Part shown: positions 1-7,248 of the stretch, piece after piece
How the letters are laid out: the number at the start of each line of letters is the position of its first letter
How positions within the stretch are numbered: position 1 is the stretch's first letter
Assembly (NCBI GenBank): GCA_022574265.1
Contig: JACZSI010000090.1
Coordinates: forward strand, 1 to 7,248
Direction: 5' to 3'
Length of the DNA: 7,248 nt
Origin: Chloroflexota bacterium
GTDB taxonomy: Bacteria > Chloroflexota > Dehalococcoidia > Lucifugimonadales > Australimonadaceae
Notes under the pieces: generated by a model
Told to the model about the DNA's origin: nothing
The model's database searches: none
The model's input: only the letters and a program-made list of their open reading frames with translations
Made by a program: the position numbers and the translations under genes

Positions 1-320
1 CCGGATTGGGCGACCAACGCACATCGCCATGCACCGTAATTTCATTTTTGACGAGCGCCCGGGCCGCCCACACGGTGTGGTTGCCGCGAATGACGCTCGT
101 GGCGCGATTCTTGATGTGAATCCAGTCGGCTTGCGGATTGATCCGAAGCAGCGGCGCGTCGCCAGGCGCTTGGGGTTCGGTGTAGATCAGCAGCAAGTTG
201 GTGTGGAAGTTCACTCCCGCCACCTCGGCGCAGTACCAGCGATTGAGTTGCTGCACGGGCCAGGTCGGATGCACATACTGCCGATCGAAGATGCGGTCAT
301 CGACGACCAACTCGGCGATG
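1..320 (-). CDS. dacB: Fragment of D-alanyl-D-alanine carboxypeptidase, DacB/PBP4 type (peptidase S13), both ends missing
   Basis: Read on the minus strand, this stretch encodes about 106 residues in the frame of the upstream miaA and runs off the left edge without a stop. It contains VVDDRIFDRQ, then VHPTWPVQQLNRWYCAEV, AGVNFHTN and later PGD. From memory, this order matches domain II of PBP4/DacB enzymes (in E. coli: a D..IF segment, then P.WP, then an A..A....N segment and PGD). The W/Y/N-rich version resembles planctomycete DacB proteins. These enzymes trim or cleave peptidoglycan peptides in the periplasm. The catalytic SxxK, which should precede this part, is absent because MiaA sequence lies there; SxN and KTG would lie beyond the window. 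Hand-counted GC over 1-300 is about 61%, against about 77% over 361-660, so the piece is foreign to its neighbours. The family call is fairly firm; no start, stop or function can be claimed for the fragment. Confidence 0.72.
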
Positions 321-340
321 GGTCCCTTGACCCCGGCATC
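308..340. other. Composition and homology breakpoint between miaA and the dacB fragment
   Basis: On the minus strand the MiaA alignment fades in LLDAGVKGP (about 346-320) and DacB-type sequence is clear from AELVVDDR (about 316 downward). Both families commonly have an AGV-like turn here, so a short shared stretch could have bridged two unrelated sequences. Codon use changes at the same place: GAT, CAA and AAT become common. The reading frame stays open across the joint, which can happen by chance and does not prove a real fusion. Confidence 0.7.
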
Positions 341-1036
341 CAGCAGCGCTTGGACCTCGGCGAGCCAGCCGCGCTCCATCATCGCGTCCACGCGGGCGTC
401 GATGCGGGCGTGCAGCTCGGCCCGCGGCACGTCGATGCCGAAGAGGCGCGGCTCGAATGGCGGGCGCTCCTTGCGGCGCTGCGACGAGAAGGTCGCGCCG
501 GTGACCTCCCACACCTCGAGCGCGCGGACGACGCGCCGCACGTTGCGTGCGTCGATGGCGGCGGCCGCCTCGGCGTCGACCGCGGCCAGGCGTGCGTGGA
601 GGGCGTCGGCGCCGCGCTCCTCGGCCTCGCGCTCGAGCTCGGCGCGGAGCTCGGTCTGCGGCGGGACCGACGGCGCCCGCCAGCCCTCGGCGAGCCCCCA
701 TACGTACTGCCCGCTGCCGCCGACCACGACGGGATGCGCGCCGGCCCGCAAGGTGCGGTCGATGGCGTCGCGCGCCTGGGCGAGGAACGCCGCGAGGCTG
801 TAGCCGTCGGCGGGGTCCGCGACGTCGATCAGGTGGTGGGGGACCGCGGCCAGCTCGTCGGGCGTCGGCTTGGCGGTGCCGATGGACATGCCGCGGTACA
901 CCTGCCGGCTGTCGGCGTTGACGACTTCGGTCTGGGTGCGTGTTGCGAGAGCCAGGGCCGCCGCAGTCTTGCCGGAGGCGGTGGCGCCGACGATGAAGAC
1001 GACGGTGGGGCGCGCTGCGCTGTCGGATCCGTCCAC
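321..1036 (-). CDS. miaA: tRNA dimethylallyltransferase MiaA, N-terminal ~239 residues, C-terminus replaced
   Basis: MiaA transfers the dimethylallyl group of DMAPP to N6 of A37 in tRNAs reading UNN codons (i6A). The start is GTG at 1036, 25 nt after the tpiA stop; I see no ATG that fits and only a weak ribosome site. Visible motifs are the P-loop GATASGKT (residues 17-24), NADSRQVYRGMSIGTAKP (40-57, with Asp42), HHLID (67-71), GGSGQYVWGL (106-115, where most relatives have GGTG, so Thr is Ser here) and RNVRRVVRALEV (164-175). Residues 219-236 (MMERGWLAEVQALLDAGV) are still MiaA-like. After that the expected IGYRE block and the Arg/Lys-rich RRQ.TWFR block are missing, and DacB-type sequence follows in frame. 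Normal MiaA is about 300-315 residues. The gene is probably intact in the organism and truncated here by an assembly joint. It is the last gene seen of the minus-strand operon. Confidence 0.88.
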
Positions 1037-1061
1037 GCTGTGGCCCGTGCGCCGCGCGCCG

Positions 1062-1826
1062 TTAGGCGCGGGTGGCGAACGCCCTCGCGATCGCCACGAA
1101 CGCGTCCGGATCGAGGCTCGCGCCGCCGACGAGCGCACCGTCGACGTCCGGCAGCGCGGCGAGCTCCGCCGCGTTGGCCGCGTTCACGCTGCCGCCGTAG
1201 AGCAGCCGGACCTGCGCGGCCGTGGCGGAGTCGGTCAGCCGCACAAGGTGCGCTCGGATGCCGCCGATCATCTCCTGGGCGGTCTCGGGCGTGGCCGCCC
1301 TGCCCGTCCCGATGGCCCACACCGGCTCGTACGCGAGGACGACCTTCGTGACATCGCCCGGCTCGACGCCCGCCAGTCCCGCAGCGGTCTGGCGCTCGAC
1401 GACCGCGCTGGCCTCGCCTGCGTCCCGCTCCTCCAGCGTCTCGCCGACGCAGAGGACCGGCGTCATGCCGAGGCCGAGGACTGCGAGCACCTTCGCGTTC
1501 ACGAAGTCGTCGGTCTCGCCGAGTGAGTGGCGCCGCTCCGAATGGCCCACGATGACGTGGCTGCACACGCCCTGGAGCATCGCGCCCGAGACCTCGCCGG
1601 TGAACGCGCCCTTCGGCTGCGGGTGCACGTTCTGCGCGCCGAGGACGATGGGCGAGCCCGCCAGCGCATCCGCGACGGCGGGCAGCGCGACGAAGGGCGG
1701 GCAGACGACGCGCTCGACGCCCTCGACCGCGCCCAGCGGCGCACGCAACGCCTGCGCGAGCGCGACCGCCTCCGCGATCGACGGCGGGTTCATCTTCCAA
1801 TTGCCTACGACGAGAGGGGTTGGCAT
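1062..1826 (-). CDS. tpiA: Triosephosphate isomerase
   Basis: TIM interconverts dihydroxyacetone phosphate and glyceraldehyde 3-phosphate in the cytoplasm. The protein is 254 residues, the usual length. All catalytic parts are present: GNWKMN (8-13, Lys11), VIVGHSERR (91-99, electrophile His95), AYEPVWAIGTG (165-175, base Glu167 and mobile loop 6), YGGSV (210-214) and VGGASL (233-238, phosphate binding). The start is ATG at 1826. Its ribosome site AGAGG (1838-1834) overlaps the TAG stop of pgk, giving a 10-nt gap and likely translational coupling. It follows pgk in the same operon and precedes miaA by 25 nt. Nothing looks broken. Confidence 0.97.
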   Translation of the reverse strand: MPTPLVVGNWKMNPPSIAEAVALAQALRAPLGAVEGVERVVCPPFVALPAVADALAGSPIVLGAQNVHPQPKGAFTGEVSGAMLQGVCSHVIVGHSERRHSLGETDDFVNAKVLAVLGLGMTPVLCVGETLEERDAGEASAVVERQTAAGLAGVEPGDVTKVVLAYEPVWAIGTGRAATPETAQEMIGGIRAHLVRLTDSATAAQVRLLYGGSVNAANAAELAALPDVDGALVGGASLDPDAFVAIARAFATRA

Positions 1827-1836
1827 TTGTCAGCCT

Positions 1837-3012
<1,176 letters not shown>

Positions 3013-3014
3013 GC

Positions 3015-4049
3015 TCAGCTGCCTGCGAGCGCCCGGGCGATGGTCTGCCAGCGGTCCATCGCGTCCGCCGCGAGGCCCGCGCCTTCCAGCTGCTCGATCG
3101 CCGCCGCGGCCTCTTCGGCCGCCCGCGCCTGGGCGTGCTCGCGCGCGCCGGTCTTGTCGAGGACACGCCGGACGCCCTCGATGTCGGAGGGCTCCATCAC
3201 GCGCTTGAAGTAGATGGTCCCGAGCTCCCGCTTCTGCGCGATGCTCCCGTGCTCGAGTGCGTGGACGACGGGGTAGATCTTGGACTTGTTGAGCACCATC
3301 CCTGCGGCCGGTGCCCCTCCCCAGATGATGTCCACGTCGGCGGCGATCTGCGCGGCGACGCCGAGGCGCTCACCGGCCGCCGCGAATGCCTCGGCGACCG
3401 CGTCCGTGGCACCTGCGGCCCGCGCGCCGAGGGCGGCCGCGCCACCCACGAGCGAGCCGTGCTTCGCGCGCGCCATCTCGAGGTACTTGGCCTCGGTGAT
3501 GTCGACGCGCTCCTGGAACGTCAGCTCCATGTACTGGCCCTCGTAGTACCGCAGCGCCGCGCTATCGAGGGTCGCCACGGCGCCCAGGACGCGCTCGGGA
3601 GTCTCGCCGCGGCTGCCCATGCTGAAGACGGCGAGCCGGGCGAGGGCGTGCAGGCCGTCGCCGACGTTGATGGCCTGCGCCGGGCCCCACGTCCACCAGA
3701 CCGCCGGGTGGTCGTCGGCCCGCATCTCCGCCGACTGCATGTCCTCGTGCACCTGCACCGACTGGAACATCAGCTCGGCTGCCGCGGCCGCCGCTCCGGC
3801 GCTCTCGCCCTGCTCGCCGTCTGGTGCCACGCTCGCCGCCGCCTCCAGGCACAGCGCTCCGTGGAAACGGGGTGCGGGCGCGCGGACGGCGGGCTCGCCG
3901 TCGCGCTCGATCCAGCCCAGCTGGTACTCCATCATCCGATAGAGCGGCAGCTCGCTAGCCACTGCCTCCTTGACGTGCGTGCGGAGCGCCTGTTCCAGCG
4001 CCTCCTGGCGATCGAGCAGCGGCTGAGGAAGGTCGGCGAGGTAGGCCAC
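3015..4049 (-). CDS. Polyprenyl-synthase-family protein with degenerate active-site motifs
   Basis: This 344-residue protein has the all-helical layout of trans-isoprenyl diphosphate synthases, which condense IPP with DMAPP or longer allylic diphosphates. Family marks that remain are GALCLEAA (64-71), VHEDMQSAEMR (100-110), VWWTWGPAQAINVGDG (117-132), YYEGQYMEL (168-176), YLEMARAKHGSL (189-200, Lys196), LGVAAQI (229-235) and KSKIYPVVHALEHG (255-268). The catalytic motifs are altered. The IPP-binding GKRxRP becomes APRFHG (59-64). The first Asp motif DDxxD becomes EDMQS (102-106). The second, after the Q-I pair, reads ADVDI (237-241) in place of DDxxD or DDxxG. Magnesium-diphosphate binding should be impaired, so it may be a non-catalytic partner subunit or have another activity. 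The start is GTG at 4049, 3 nt after the tsaC stop, with no clear ribosome site. The open frame, normal length and tight packing argue against a decaying gene. Family call firm; function unknown. Confidence 0.85.
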   Translation of the reverse strand: MAYLADLPQPLLDRQEALEQALRTHVKEAVASELPLYRMMEYQLGWIERDGEPAVRAPAPRFHGALCLEAAASVAPDGEQGESAGAAAAAAELMFQSVQVHEDMQSAEMRADDHPAVWWTWGPAQAINVGDGLHALARLAVFSMGSRGETPERVLGAVATLDSAALRYYEGQYMELTFQERVDITEAKYLEMARAKHGSLVGGAAALGARAAGATDAVAEAFAAAGERLGVAAQIAADVDIIWGGAPAAGMVLNKSKIYPVVHALEHGSIAQKRELGTIYFKRVMEPSDIEGVRRVLDKTGAREHAQARAAEEAAAAIEQLEGAGLAADAMDRWQTIARALAGS

Positions 4050-4052
4050 GAG

Positions 4053-4694
4053 CTACGCGGGCCGCGGGTCGGGCTCGGCCACGCGGCAGACGGCGCGCAG
4101 CTCTTCGAGCGGGATCGCGCCGGCGCGGACGAGCCGTGGCGTCGGCGAGGTCACGTCGACGATGGTCGAGGGCACCGCTGCGGCGCTCGGCCCGCCGTCC
4201 AGCACGAGGCTGAGGCGCTCGCCGAGCTGCCGCCGCACCTCCTCGGCGGACGCCGGCTCGGGGCCACCGTGGCGGTTGGCGCTGGTGCCGGTGATGGGCG
4301 CGCCGAGCGCGGAGACGAGCGCCTGGGGGCAGGGGTGGTCCGGCAGGCGGACGGCGACGGTGTCGGCGCCGCCGGTCACGAGCGAGGGAAGCCGTGGGTT
4401 GCGGCGCATGATGAGCGTGAGCGCGCCGGGCCAGAAGCGCTCAGCCAGCGCGAGCGCGGCGTCGGGGACCTCGGCCGCGACCTCGGCGAGCTGGCTCTCG
4501 GCGGCGATCAGCACCGGGACGCCTTGCGAGCGGTCTCGTCCCTTCAACGCGAAGAGCGCCAACACGGCATCACGGTCGTAGACGGCCGCTCCGAGTCCGT
4601 AGACGGTGTCCGTGGGGTATGCGACGACGCTCGAATCCCGGAGCAGGGCCGCCGCAACGGAGCGGTTGGAGGGGTTGTCGGGAACGACGGCCAT
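4053..4694 (-). CDS. tsaC: Threonylcarbamoyl-AMP synthase (TsaC/YrdC/Sua5 family)
   Basis: TsaC makes threonylcarbamoyl-AMP from threonine, bicarbonate and ATP, the first step of t6A at tRNA position 37. With the chosen ATG (4694) it is 213 residues, a single YrdC domain without the Sua5 C-terminal domain. Numbered from that start, motifs are YPTDTVYGLG (26-35), LKGRDR (50-55, nucleotide and bicarbonate region), RFWPGALTLI (86-95), VAVRLPDHP (113-121), TGTSAN (135-140) and VPSTIVDV (174-181). The frame is open back to a GTG at 4730 and an ATG at 4706. I prefer 4694 because the 12 extra residues are not family-like and their codons (CTA, CTA, TGT) are poor in G/C at position three, unlike the rest. 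None of the three starts has a Shine-Dalgarno site, so the mRNA may be leaderless. It heads the minus-strand operon and diverges from the hydrolase. A YciO-type relative is possible but less likely. Confidence 0.92.
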   Translation of the reverse strand: MAVVPDNPSNRSVAAALLRDSSVVAYPTDTVYGLGAAVYDRDAVLALFALKGRDRSQGVPVLIAAESQLAEVAAEVPDAALALAERFWPGALTLIMRRNPRLPSLVTGGADTVAVRLPDHPCPQALVSALGAPITGTSANRHGGPEPASAEEVRRQLGERLSLVLDGGPSAAAVPSTIVDVTSPTPRLVRAGAIPLEELRAVCRVAEPDPRPA

Positions 4695-4703
4695 GACCGG
4701 CCA

Positions 4704-4732
4704 CATGTTACACCGGCGTAGTAGGCTCACAC
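4704..4732 (-). promoter_or_regulatory. Weak candidate promoter for the tsaC operon
   Basis: On the minus strand TAACAT (4709-4704) resembles a -10 box (4 of 6), with GTGTGA (4732-4727) 17 nt upstream as a poor -35 (3 of 6). Transcription would begin near 4697, giving an almost leaderless tsaC message starting at ATG 4694. This fits the lack of a ribosome site, but the match is weak and it rests on consensus inspection alone. Confidence 0.25.
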
Positions 4733-4737
4733 GGGAG
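4733..4737 (+). promoter_or_regulatory. Ribosome binding site of the alpha/beta hydrolase
   Basis: GGGAG lies 7 nt before ATG 4745 and favours that start over ATG 4754. It sits inside the short divergent region, about 50 nt between the preferred tsaC start and this gene, which must hold both promoters unless they extend into coding sequence. Confidence 0.6.
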
Positions 4738-4744
4738 CTGATAC

Positions 4745-5587
4745 ATGGGCTTGATGCCGGCGGATGCCGACGAAGCGATGGTGGGGGGAGAGCTGGTGCG
4801 GTACTACGCGGCCGGGTCGGGGCCGCCCGTCGTCCTGCTGCACGGCCTCGGCGGGTCGGCGGCCGTCTGGCACCGGAATCTCCCGGCGCTCAAGCGCCGC
4901 TTCCGCGTCTTCGCGCCGGAGCTGTGGGGCGCGGATGGGCACGGCGAGTCGACGCCCGAGGCGGGTGTGCGTTTCGTGACCGGGTTCCTCGATGCGGTGG
5001 GCTGCGCTTCCGCGCACCTCGTGGGCGGCTCGCTCGGCGGCTTCATGGCGGGGTCAACGGCTATCGCCGAGCCCGGCCGGGTCCGCTCGCTCACGCTGAT
5101 CGGGACGGCGGGGCTCGGACGCCGCATCGCCTTCTCCCAGCGGTTGCTGACGCTCCCGCTCATCGGCGAGGCGATGTTCCGCCCGAGCCGGCGGCGGGTC
5201 CGCCGGATGCTGGCGATGCTCATCGCCGAGTGGGACGCGGACGCCGAGCGGCTGGTCGACGAGCTCTACGCGGTGCGCTGTCAGCCGGGAGTCCCCGGCC
5301 GGATGCTTGAGGTGCTGCGCTCCGGCATCAACCTCCTTGGCGTCAAGCGCTCCACGCGGCTGCTCCCTGCCTTGTGCGACGTCCGGACACCGACGCTGCT
5401 CGTATGGGGCAGCCGCGACCCGCTCTTCCCCATCGAGGATGCCCGGCGAGCGGCCCGCGTCCTGCGCGACGCCGAGCTGCTCGTGGTGGAGGGGTCGGGA
5501 CACTGGCCCTACCTCGAAGCCCCGGAGACGTTCAACCCCGCGCTGCTGGGGTTCCTGGGCCGGGCCGAAGAGGCGCTCGTTCGCTAG
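4745..5587 (+). CDS. Alpha/beta hydrolase fold protein
   Basis: This 280-residue cytoplasmic protein has a complete alpha/beta hydrolase core of the MhpC-like single-domain kind. Visible parts are VVLLHGLGG (29-37, oxyanion loop), the nucleophile elbow GGSLGG (94-99, Ser96), [10 protein letters not shown] (220-229, acid Asp225) and [12 protein letters not shown] (250-261, His253). A lid region of basic helices lies at about 125-205. The residue before the nucleophile is Gly rather than the common His of GHSxG; this still fits GxSxG. There is no signal peptide. The start is ATG at 4745, with ribosome site GGGAG (4733-4737) 7 nt ahead; an alternative ATG lies at 4754. It is transcribed divergently from tsaC and ends 116 nt before guaA. 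The substrate cannot be told; ester, lactone or C-C bond hydrolysis are all possible. Confidence 0.9.
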   Translation: MGLMPADADEAMVGGELVRYYAAGSGPPVVLLHGLGGSAAVWHRNLPALKRRFRVFAPELWGADGHGESTPEAGVRFVTGFLDAVGCASAHLVGGSLGGFMAGSTAIAEPGRVRSLTLIGTAGLGRRIAFSQRLLTLPLIGEAMFRPSRRRVRRMLAMLIAEWDADAERLVDELYAVRCQPGVPGRMLEVLRSGINLLGVKRSTRLLPALCDVRTPTLLVWGSRDPLFPIEDARRAARVLRDAELLVVEGSGHWPYLEAPETFNPALLGFLGRAEEALVR

Positions 5588-5599
5588 TACCTTTGTCTG

Positions 5600-5629
5600 T
5601 TGACCCGTTCGCCGGCCCAGTGCTAGCGT
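5600..5629 (+). promoter_or_regulatory. Candidate sigma70 promoter of guaA (TTGACC / extended -10)
   Basis: TTGACC (5600-5605) matches five of six -35 bases. After an 18-nt spacer comes TAGCGT (5624-5629), preceded by TGC, which makes an extended -10 (TGnTAGCGT). It lies 13 nt after the hydrolase stop, so guaA probably has its own transcript starting near 5636, with a leader of about 65-70 nt. Identified by eye from consensus. Confidence 0.5.
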
Positions 5630-5642
5630 ACGAGTGCGTTCC

Positions 5643-5680
5643 GCTGGCTTGCCAGCATCGCCCGCACCGGCGAGCGCTGG
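5643..5680 (+). promoter_or_regulatory. Two overlapping, mutually exclusive hairpins in the guaA leader
   Basis: GCTGGC (5643-5648) pairs with GCCAGC (5651-5656) around TT. CCAGC plus TCGCC (5652-5656, 5658-5662) pairs with GGCGA plus GCTGG (5669-5673, 5676-5680): ten base pairs, a 6-nt loop and a small bulge. Both use 5652-5656, so only one can form at a time. No T-run follows, so neither is an intrinsic terminator. The second ends 11 nt before the AAGG ribosome site (5692-5695). Such a layout suits a switching leader, but GC-rich DNA forms stems easily by chance. Confidence 0.35.
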
Positions 5681-5703
5681 CCCTTATCGGCAAGGCAGGC
5701 ACG

Positions 5704-7248
5704 ATGGCCGACGAACCCAATACGGCGCCCCCGCAGGAGCCCACCCACCGGGTGTCCACCAGCGGGGACGTCGAGGTGTCCACGTACCTCGAGATCGCGC
5801 AGGAGCGCGAAGGGGTCCGTGGCGAACGACGTCAGGACGGCGCGCTCCCCCCTCCCCGGCACGAAGGCATAGCGATCCTCGATTTCGGGTCGCAGTACAG
5901 CCGCCTCATCGCCCGCCGGGTCCGCGAGAACCACGTGTACTGCGAGATCTTCCCGCCGGAAGTCACCCGGGAAGCCGTCGAGCACCTGGACCTGCGCGGC
6001 ATCATCCTCTCGGGCGGGCCGGCGAGCGTCTACGACGAGGGCGCGCCGCAGGCCCCGGCGTGGGTCTTCGACGCGGGCGTGCCGGTGCTCGGCATCTGCT
6101 ACGGCATGCAGCTGATCGCGCACCAGCTCGGCGGGACGGTGTCCGACGCAAGCGTACGTGAGTACGGTCACGCGGTGATCCGCAAGAACGAGCGCTCGCC
6201 CCTGTTCGACGGCCTCGACGACGAGATACCGGTGTGGATGAGCCACGGAGACCGCATCGACGCGGCGCCGCCCGGGTTCCGGTCGGTCGCCTACAGCGAG
6301 AACTCTCCGATCGCGGCGATGGCGAACGACGCGGGCATCTACGGCATCCAGTTCCACCCCGAGGTCGCCCACACGCCGCAGGGCTCACGGATACTGCGCA
6401 ACTTCTCGCACGGCATCTGCGGGCTCGGTGGGACGTGGACGCCCGGCAACTTCGCCGCGGAGACCGTGGAGCGCATCCGGGCGCAGGTGGGCAACGGCAA
6501 GGTCATCTGCGCGCTGTCCGGGGGCGTCGACTCGGCCGTGACCGCGAAGCTCGTGCACGAGGCCGTTGGCGACCAGCTCACGTGCATCTTCGTGAACAAC
6601 GGGTTGCTGCGGCGTGAGGAGCCCGAGCGCGTCATCGAGGTATTCGGCAAGAACGTCGGCCTCAAGCTCGTCCACGTCGACGCGACCGAGCGCTTCCTGA
6701 CGGCGCTCGCCGGGATCACCGACCCGGAGGAGAAGCGCAAGCGCATCGGCGCCGAGTTCATCGACGTCTTCGAGGAGCAGGCCGGTGCCCTCGGCGAGGT
6801 GGACTTCCTGGCCCAGGGCACGCTCTACCCCGACGTGATCGAGTCGCAGACGTCCGCGAGCAGCGCCGCGCACAAGATCAAGACGCACCACAACGTCGGC
6901 GGCCTGCCGGAGCGGATGCGGCTCAAGCTCGTCGAGCCGCTGCGCTTCTTGTTCAAGGACGAGGTGCGGTCCGTCGGCGCCGAGCTCGGCCTGCCGCCCG
7001 TCGTGCTCAACCGCCAGCCCTTCCCCGGCCCCGGCCTCGCGATCCGCGTGATCGGCGAAGTGACGTTCGACAAGCTCGAGGTGCTGCGCGCCGCCGACTG
7101 GATCGTCATGGACGAGATCAAGGCCGACGGGCTCTACGACAAGCTGTGGCAGAGCTTCGCGGTGCTGACCGACACACGGACCGTCGGCGTCATGGGCGAC
7201 CAGCGCACGTACCAGCACGTCGTCGCGCTGCGTGCCGTGACCAGCGAG
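5704..7248 (+). CDS. guaA: GMP synthase (glutamine-hydrolysing), C-terminal end beyond the window
   Basis: GuaA aminates XMP to GMP using ATP and glutamine, the last step of guanine nucleotide synthesis. The frame gives 515 residues with no stop; about 45 more are expected. The class I glutaminase domain begins at [18 protein letters not shown] (58-75) and has GICYGMQ (130-136, Cys132) and QFHPEV (216-221, His218 and Glu220). The ATP pyrophosphatase domain has the PP-loop SGGVDS (272-277), FVNNGLLR (296-303) and [11 protein letters not shown] (371-381). The dimerisation/XMP domain has [15 protein letters not shown] (437-451). The start is ATG at 5704, with AAGG 8 nt ahead. This leaves some 57 residues before ILDFGSQ, roughly 45-50 more than in E. 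coli. Codons 7-35 all end in G or C, which supports translation of the extension. Downstream GTGs at 5752 and 5776 are weaker alternatives, though the latter has GGGGA 7 nt ahead. The extension is Pro- and charge-rich and of unknown role. Confidence 0.96.
   Translation, partial: MADEPNTAPPQEPTHRVSTSGDVEVSTYLEIAQEREGVRGERRQDGALPPPRHEGIAILDFGSQYSRLIARRVRENHVYCEIFPPEVTREAVEHLDLRGIILSGGPASVYDEGAPQAPAWVFDAGVPVLGICYGMQLIAHQLGGTVSDASVREYGHAVIRKNERSPLFDGLDDEIPVWMSHGDRIDAAPPGFRSVAYSENSPIAAMANDAGIYGIQFHPEVAHTPQGSRILRNFSHGICGLGGTWTPGNFAAETVERIRAQVGNGKVICALSGGVDSAVTAKLVHEAVGDQLTCIFVNNGLLRREEPERVIEVFGKNVGLKLVHVDATERFLTALAGITDPEEKRKRIGAEFIDVFEEQAGALGEVDFLAQGTLYPDVIESQTSASSAAHKIKTHHNVGGLPERMRLKLVEPLRFLFKDEVRSVGAELGLPPVVLNRQPFPGPGLAIRVIGEVTFDKLEVLRAADWIVMDEIKADGLYDKLWQSFAVLTDTRTVGVMGDQRTYQHVVALRAVTSE

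Noticed and set aside
1..1036. A real bifunctional MiaA-carboxypeptidase fusion
   Set aside because: MiaA is cytoplasmic and PBP4 periplasmic, both domains are cut in mid-fold, and GC changes sharply at the joint; a chimera explains this better.
29..1351. 440-codon plus-strand open frame crossing the composition break
   Set aside because: It lies opposite clear MiaA and DacB sequence and shows no family motif of its own.
4719..4727. Plus-strand -10 box (TAGTAG or TAGGCT) for the hydrolase
   Set aside because: No acceptable -35 at 16-18 nt upstream; the match is too poor to annotate.
5643..5680. Rho-independent terminator after the hydrolase
   Set aside because: No T-run follows either stem, and the stems lie downstream of the likely guaA promoter.
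5751..5783. Direct repeat ggtgtccac as a mobile-element or operator mark
   Set aside because: Nine bases, two copies, inside the guaA coding extension; short enough to be chance, with no other insertion signs.

Overview
The window is a high-GC bacterial segment (about 77% GC by hand count over 361-660) densely packed with housekeeping genes. The style of GuaA and MiaA, and a prenyl-synthase relative in a pgk-tpiA operon, suggest Chloroflexota (Dehalococcoidia/SAR202-like). That placement is an impression from protein style, not a phylogeny. The first ~320 bases look different and probably come from another organism, planctomycete-like in protein style.

Left part, minus strand, read from right to left: tsaC (threonylcarbamoyl-AMP synthase, start about 4694), then a polyprenyl-synthase-family protein with degenerate active-site motifs (4049-3015), then pgk (3012-1837), tpiA (1826-1062) and miaA (from 1036). 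Gaps are 3, 2, 10 and 25 nt, so this looks like one operon. It joins two consecutive reactions of lower glycolysis/gluconeogenesis with two enzymes that modify tRNA position A37 (t6A by TsaC, i6A by MiaA) and an isoprenoid-synthase-like protein. MiaA and prenyl synthases share the substrate DMAPP.

At about position 320 miaA stops looking like MiaA. The same open frame continues to the window edge as a piece of a D-Ala-D-Ala carboxypeptidase of the DacB/PBP4 (peptidase S13) type, and GC drops to about 61%. This is most likely an assembly chimera at a contig end, or less likely a real recombination joint.

Right part, plus strand, divergent from tsaC: an alpha/beta hydrolase (4745-5587), a 116-base gap with a good sigma70-type promoter and two mutually exclusive hairpins, then guaA (GMP synthase, from 5704, running off the right edge). 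GuaA carries an N-terminal extension of about 45-50 residues whose codon use supports translation.

I see no RNA genes, mobile elements or CRISPR arrays. The most unusual items are the miaA/dacB joint, the motif-degenerate prenyl synthase, and the guaA leader and N-terminal extension. I did not find a convincing new multi-gene system.
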